Part shown: piece after piece, positions 15,321 through 16,667 of the stretch | Position numbering within the stretch: the stretch's first letter is position 1 | Layout of the letters: each line of letters begins with the position of its first letter | Assembly: GCA_937974465.1 (NCBI GenBank) | Contig: CALJWY010000144.1 | Coordinates: 1 to 16,667, forward strand | Direction: 5' to 3' | From: an uncultured Lysobacterales bacterium | GTDB taxonomy: Bacteria > Pseudomonadota > Gammaproteobacteria > Xanthomonadales > SZUA-36 | Length of the DNA: 16,667 nt | The notes under the pieces: generated by a model | The model's database searches: none | What the model was told of the DNA's origin: nothing | What the model saw: only the letters and a program-made list of their open reading frames with translations | Made by a program: the position numbers and the translations under genes

Positions 15321-16667
15321 TCAGGGCCTGAGTGACACGCTGATTTTGGCGCCGCCCAGATCACTCTCTTCTATGTTGATCTCACCATTGTAAGCACTGA
15401 CAATTTCCAACACGATGGCAAGCCCCAGGCCGTGGCCTTCAACACGTTCATCCCCCCTCACACCTCGCTGTAATAACAATTCGCGATGGCTCTCAGCAAT
15501 GCCGGGACCATTATCCTCCACCATGAGGCTGAGGCCGGGGCGATGATCTTCGGAGTCTACAGCATGTGCTGTCACCCGCACCTGGCCATTGCCGTACTTA
15601 CAGGCATTGTCGAGCAGATTACCCACCAACTCCAGCAAATCACGTTGCTCGCCATAAAACGCCAGGCCGGATTCTATCCTGACATCAATGGTTATCAATT
15701 CCTGAGAATAAACACGAGCCATCGATTGGGCCAGGCGGTCAACCTGGGCTTTGACCTCAACAGCCTGGGCCATTGTCCGCCGCGTGGAAATTGCTGCTCT
15801 TTGCAAGCGCGTGGCAATCAGTTTCTGCATATCACTAACGGCGTTATCCATGATCACGGTCTTTGGCGAATTATCGGTCGGCAGGCTGGAACGGATTACG
15901 GAAAGCGGGGTTTTCAGGCTATGCGCCAACGAGTCCAGCGCGTTCCTGTAACGGCTTTGATTGGCCTTTTCGGTATCCAGTAAATGGTTGATATTGCGCT
16001 TGAGTGGCTCGAGTTCGCTTGGGTAGTTTTCCTCAAGCCGTTCGAGTTCACCGGACTCGATACCCGATATGTCCTGTGTGATCCGTCGGAGTGGCCGCAA
16101 CCCGAGCCCCAGCAAAACCACCTGCGCAAGCACCAGGATGGCACCCGTTGCCCCCAGGCTTTGCCACAGGCCAACACGAAAAGCCTGTCTCTCCGGTTGC
16201 AATACAGCAGGGTCGACAAAAATGCCAACCGTTACGGGAAACCCCTGTCCTCCCGGGAGTTCCCAGCTCACACCATAGAGAAAAGTGAAAAACTCAGAGT
16301 CGGACGAGGGCACCATAAAACGCCGCTCACCTGCCTCGATCTGAACCGATCCGGGTAGCGAAACTCCCAGGGCTGATGGCGAAATCCAGGTATTATCGTT
16401 TGCAAGCACATTGGCATAAAAACCGGAACCGGGCTGCCGCAGGCGTGGATCTCCCGGGTCGTCATCAACCGTCATCACACCGCTGTCGGCAACCTCGGTT
16501 GCTGCCAGCACCAGGTAGAACAATGACTCCATACGAGCCTGTAAACCCGCTTCGCTACTCTTGTGAAATGCTGCATCCAGTGCAAACCCGACCAATCCCA
16601 GCGAGACGCTTAGCATCAGCACCGCCAACATCACCAACCGCAGTCGCAACGAGAACGGTTTTCTTGG
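15321..16667 (-). CDS. PhoQ-like sensor histidine kinase (5' end beyond window)
   Basis: This is a membrane histidine kinase of the PhoQ type; 448 residues are visible and the frame is open through base 16667 (PRKPFSLRLRLVML). The true start therefore lies just outside; an internal TTG at 16649 is not a likely start. TM1 is about residues 10-30 of the fragment, a periplasmic sensor about 33-160, TM2 about 166-190, followed by a HAMP-like segment. The phosphoacceptor is His249 in LAHSLKTPLSVIRS, with Ser after His as in PhoQ (HSLKTP) rather than Glu. The ATPase domain has NLLDNACKYG near 350, VEDNGPGI and GHGLGLAIV. In E. coli PhoQ senses Mg2+, acid and peptides; the ligand here is unknown. 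A PhoP-like regulator would be expected just upstream. The stop is 11 bases from mazG. Confidence 0.9.
   Translation of the reverse strand, partial: PRKPFSLRLRLVMLAVLMLSVSLGLVGFALDAAFHKSSEAGLQARMESLFYLVLAATEVADSGVMTVDDDPGDPRLRQPGSGFYANVLANDNTWISPSALGVSLPGSVQIEAGERRFMVPSSDSEFFTFLYGVSWELPGGQGFPVTVGIFVDPAVLQPERQAFRVGLWQSLGATGAILVLAQVVLLGLGLRPLRRITQDISGIESGELERLEENYPSELEPLKRNINHLLDTEKANQSRYRNALDSLAHSLKTPLSVIRSSLPTDNSPKTVIMDNAVSDMQKLIATRLQRAAISTRRTMAQAVEVKAQVDRLAQSMARVYSQELITIDVRIESGLAFYGEQRDLLELVGNLLDNACKYGNGQVRVTAHAVDSEDHRPGLSLMVEDNGPGIAESHRELLLQRGVRGDERVEGHGLGLAIVLEIVSAYNGEINIEESDLGGAKISVSLRP

Noticed and set aside
1..16667. Mobile elements, CRISPR arrays, tRNA or rRNA genes
   Set aside because: No transposase, integrase, regularly spaced repeats or RNA-gene signatures were seen on either strand.

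Overview
This window looks like ordinary chromosome of a gammaproteobacterium of moderate GC. The basis is the map-glnD-dapD order (as in Escherichia coli), a YffB-type gene beside dapE, a PhoQ-like sensor kinase, and MazG, RmuC and ClpB proteins that align closely with enterobacterial counterparts. I cannot name the species. I see no IS element, phage gene, tRNA, rRNA or CRISPR array.

Layout: (1) 1-1016, minus: the first 338 codons of clpB, running off the left edge. (2) 1325-5511, plus: a two-gene RND efflux operon (lipoprotein adaptor and inner-membrane pump, sharing one base) with a candidate sigma-70 promoter near 1125-1152 and no outer-membrane channel gene. (3) A hairpin region at 5521-5576 separates it from a convergent minus-strand operon, 11398 down to 5589, transcribed in the order map, glnD, dapD, yffB-like, dapE. 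It covers N-terminal methionine removal, the nitrogen-signalling uridylyltransferase and two lysine/diaminopimelate steps; its last four genes are joined by ATGA or TGAGATG junctions. (4) 11594-12774, plus: an 87-codon ORF that looks like the collapsed remnant of a second RND permease, followed in the same frame by prmC, which lacks any ATG, GTG or TTG start at its conserved N-terminus and appears to start at CTG. (5) 12775-13147: an intergenic stretch with one weak orphan ORF. (6) 16667 down to 13148, minus: PhoQ-like kinase (5' end beyond the window), mazG and rmuC as a tight operon.

Most of this is housekeeping. The parts that deserve a second look are the map-prmC interval (RND remnant, nine-codon minicistron whose TGA overlaps a CTG start, release-factor methyltransferase downstream), a valine where ClpB normally has an aromatic pore-loop residue, and competing pairings in the clpB leader. 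I found no clear new multi-gene system.
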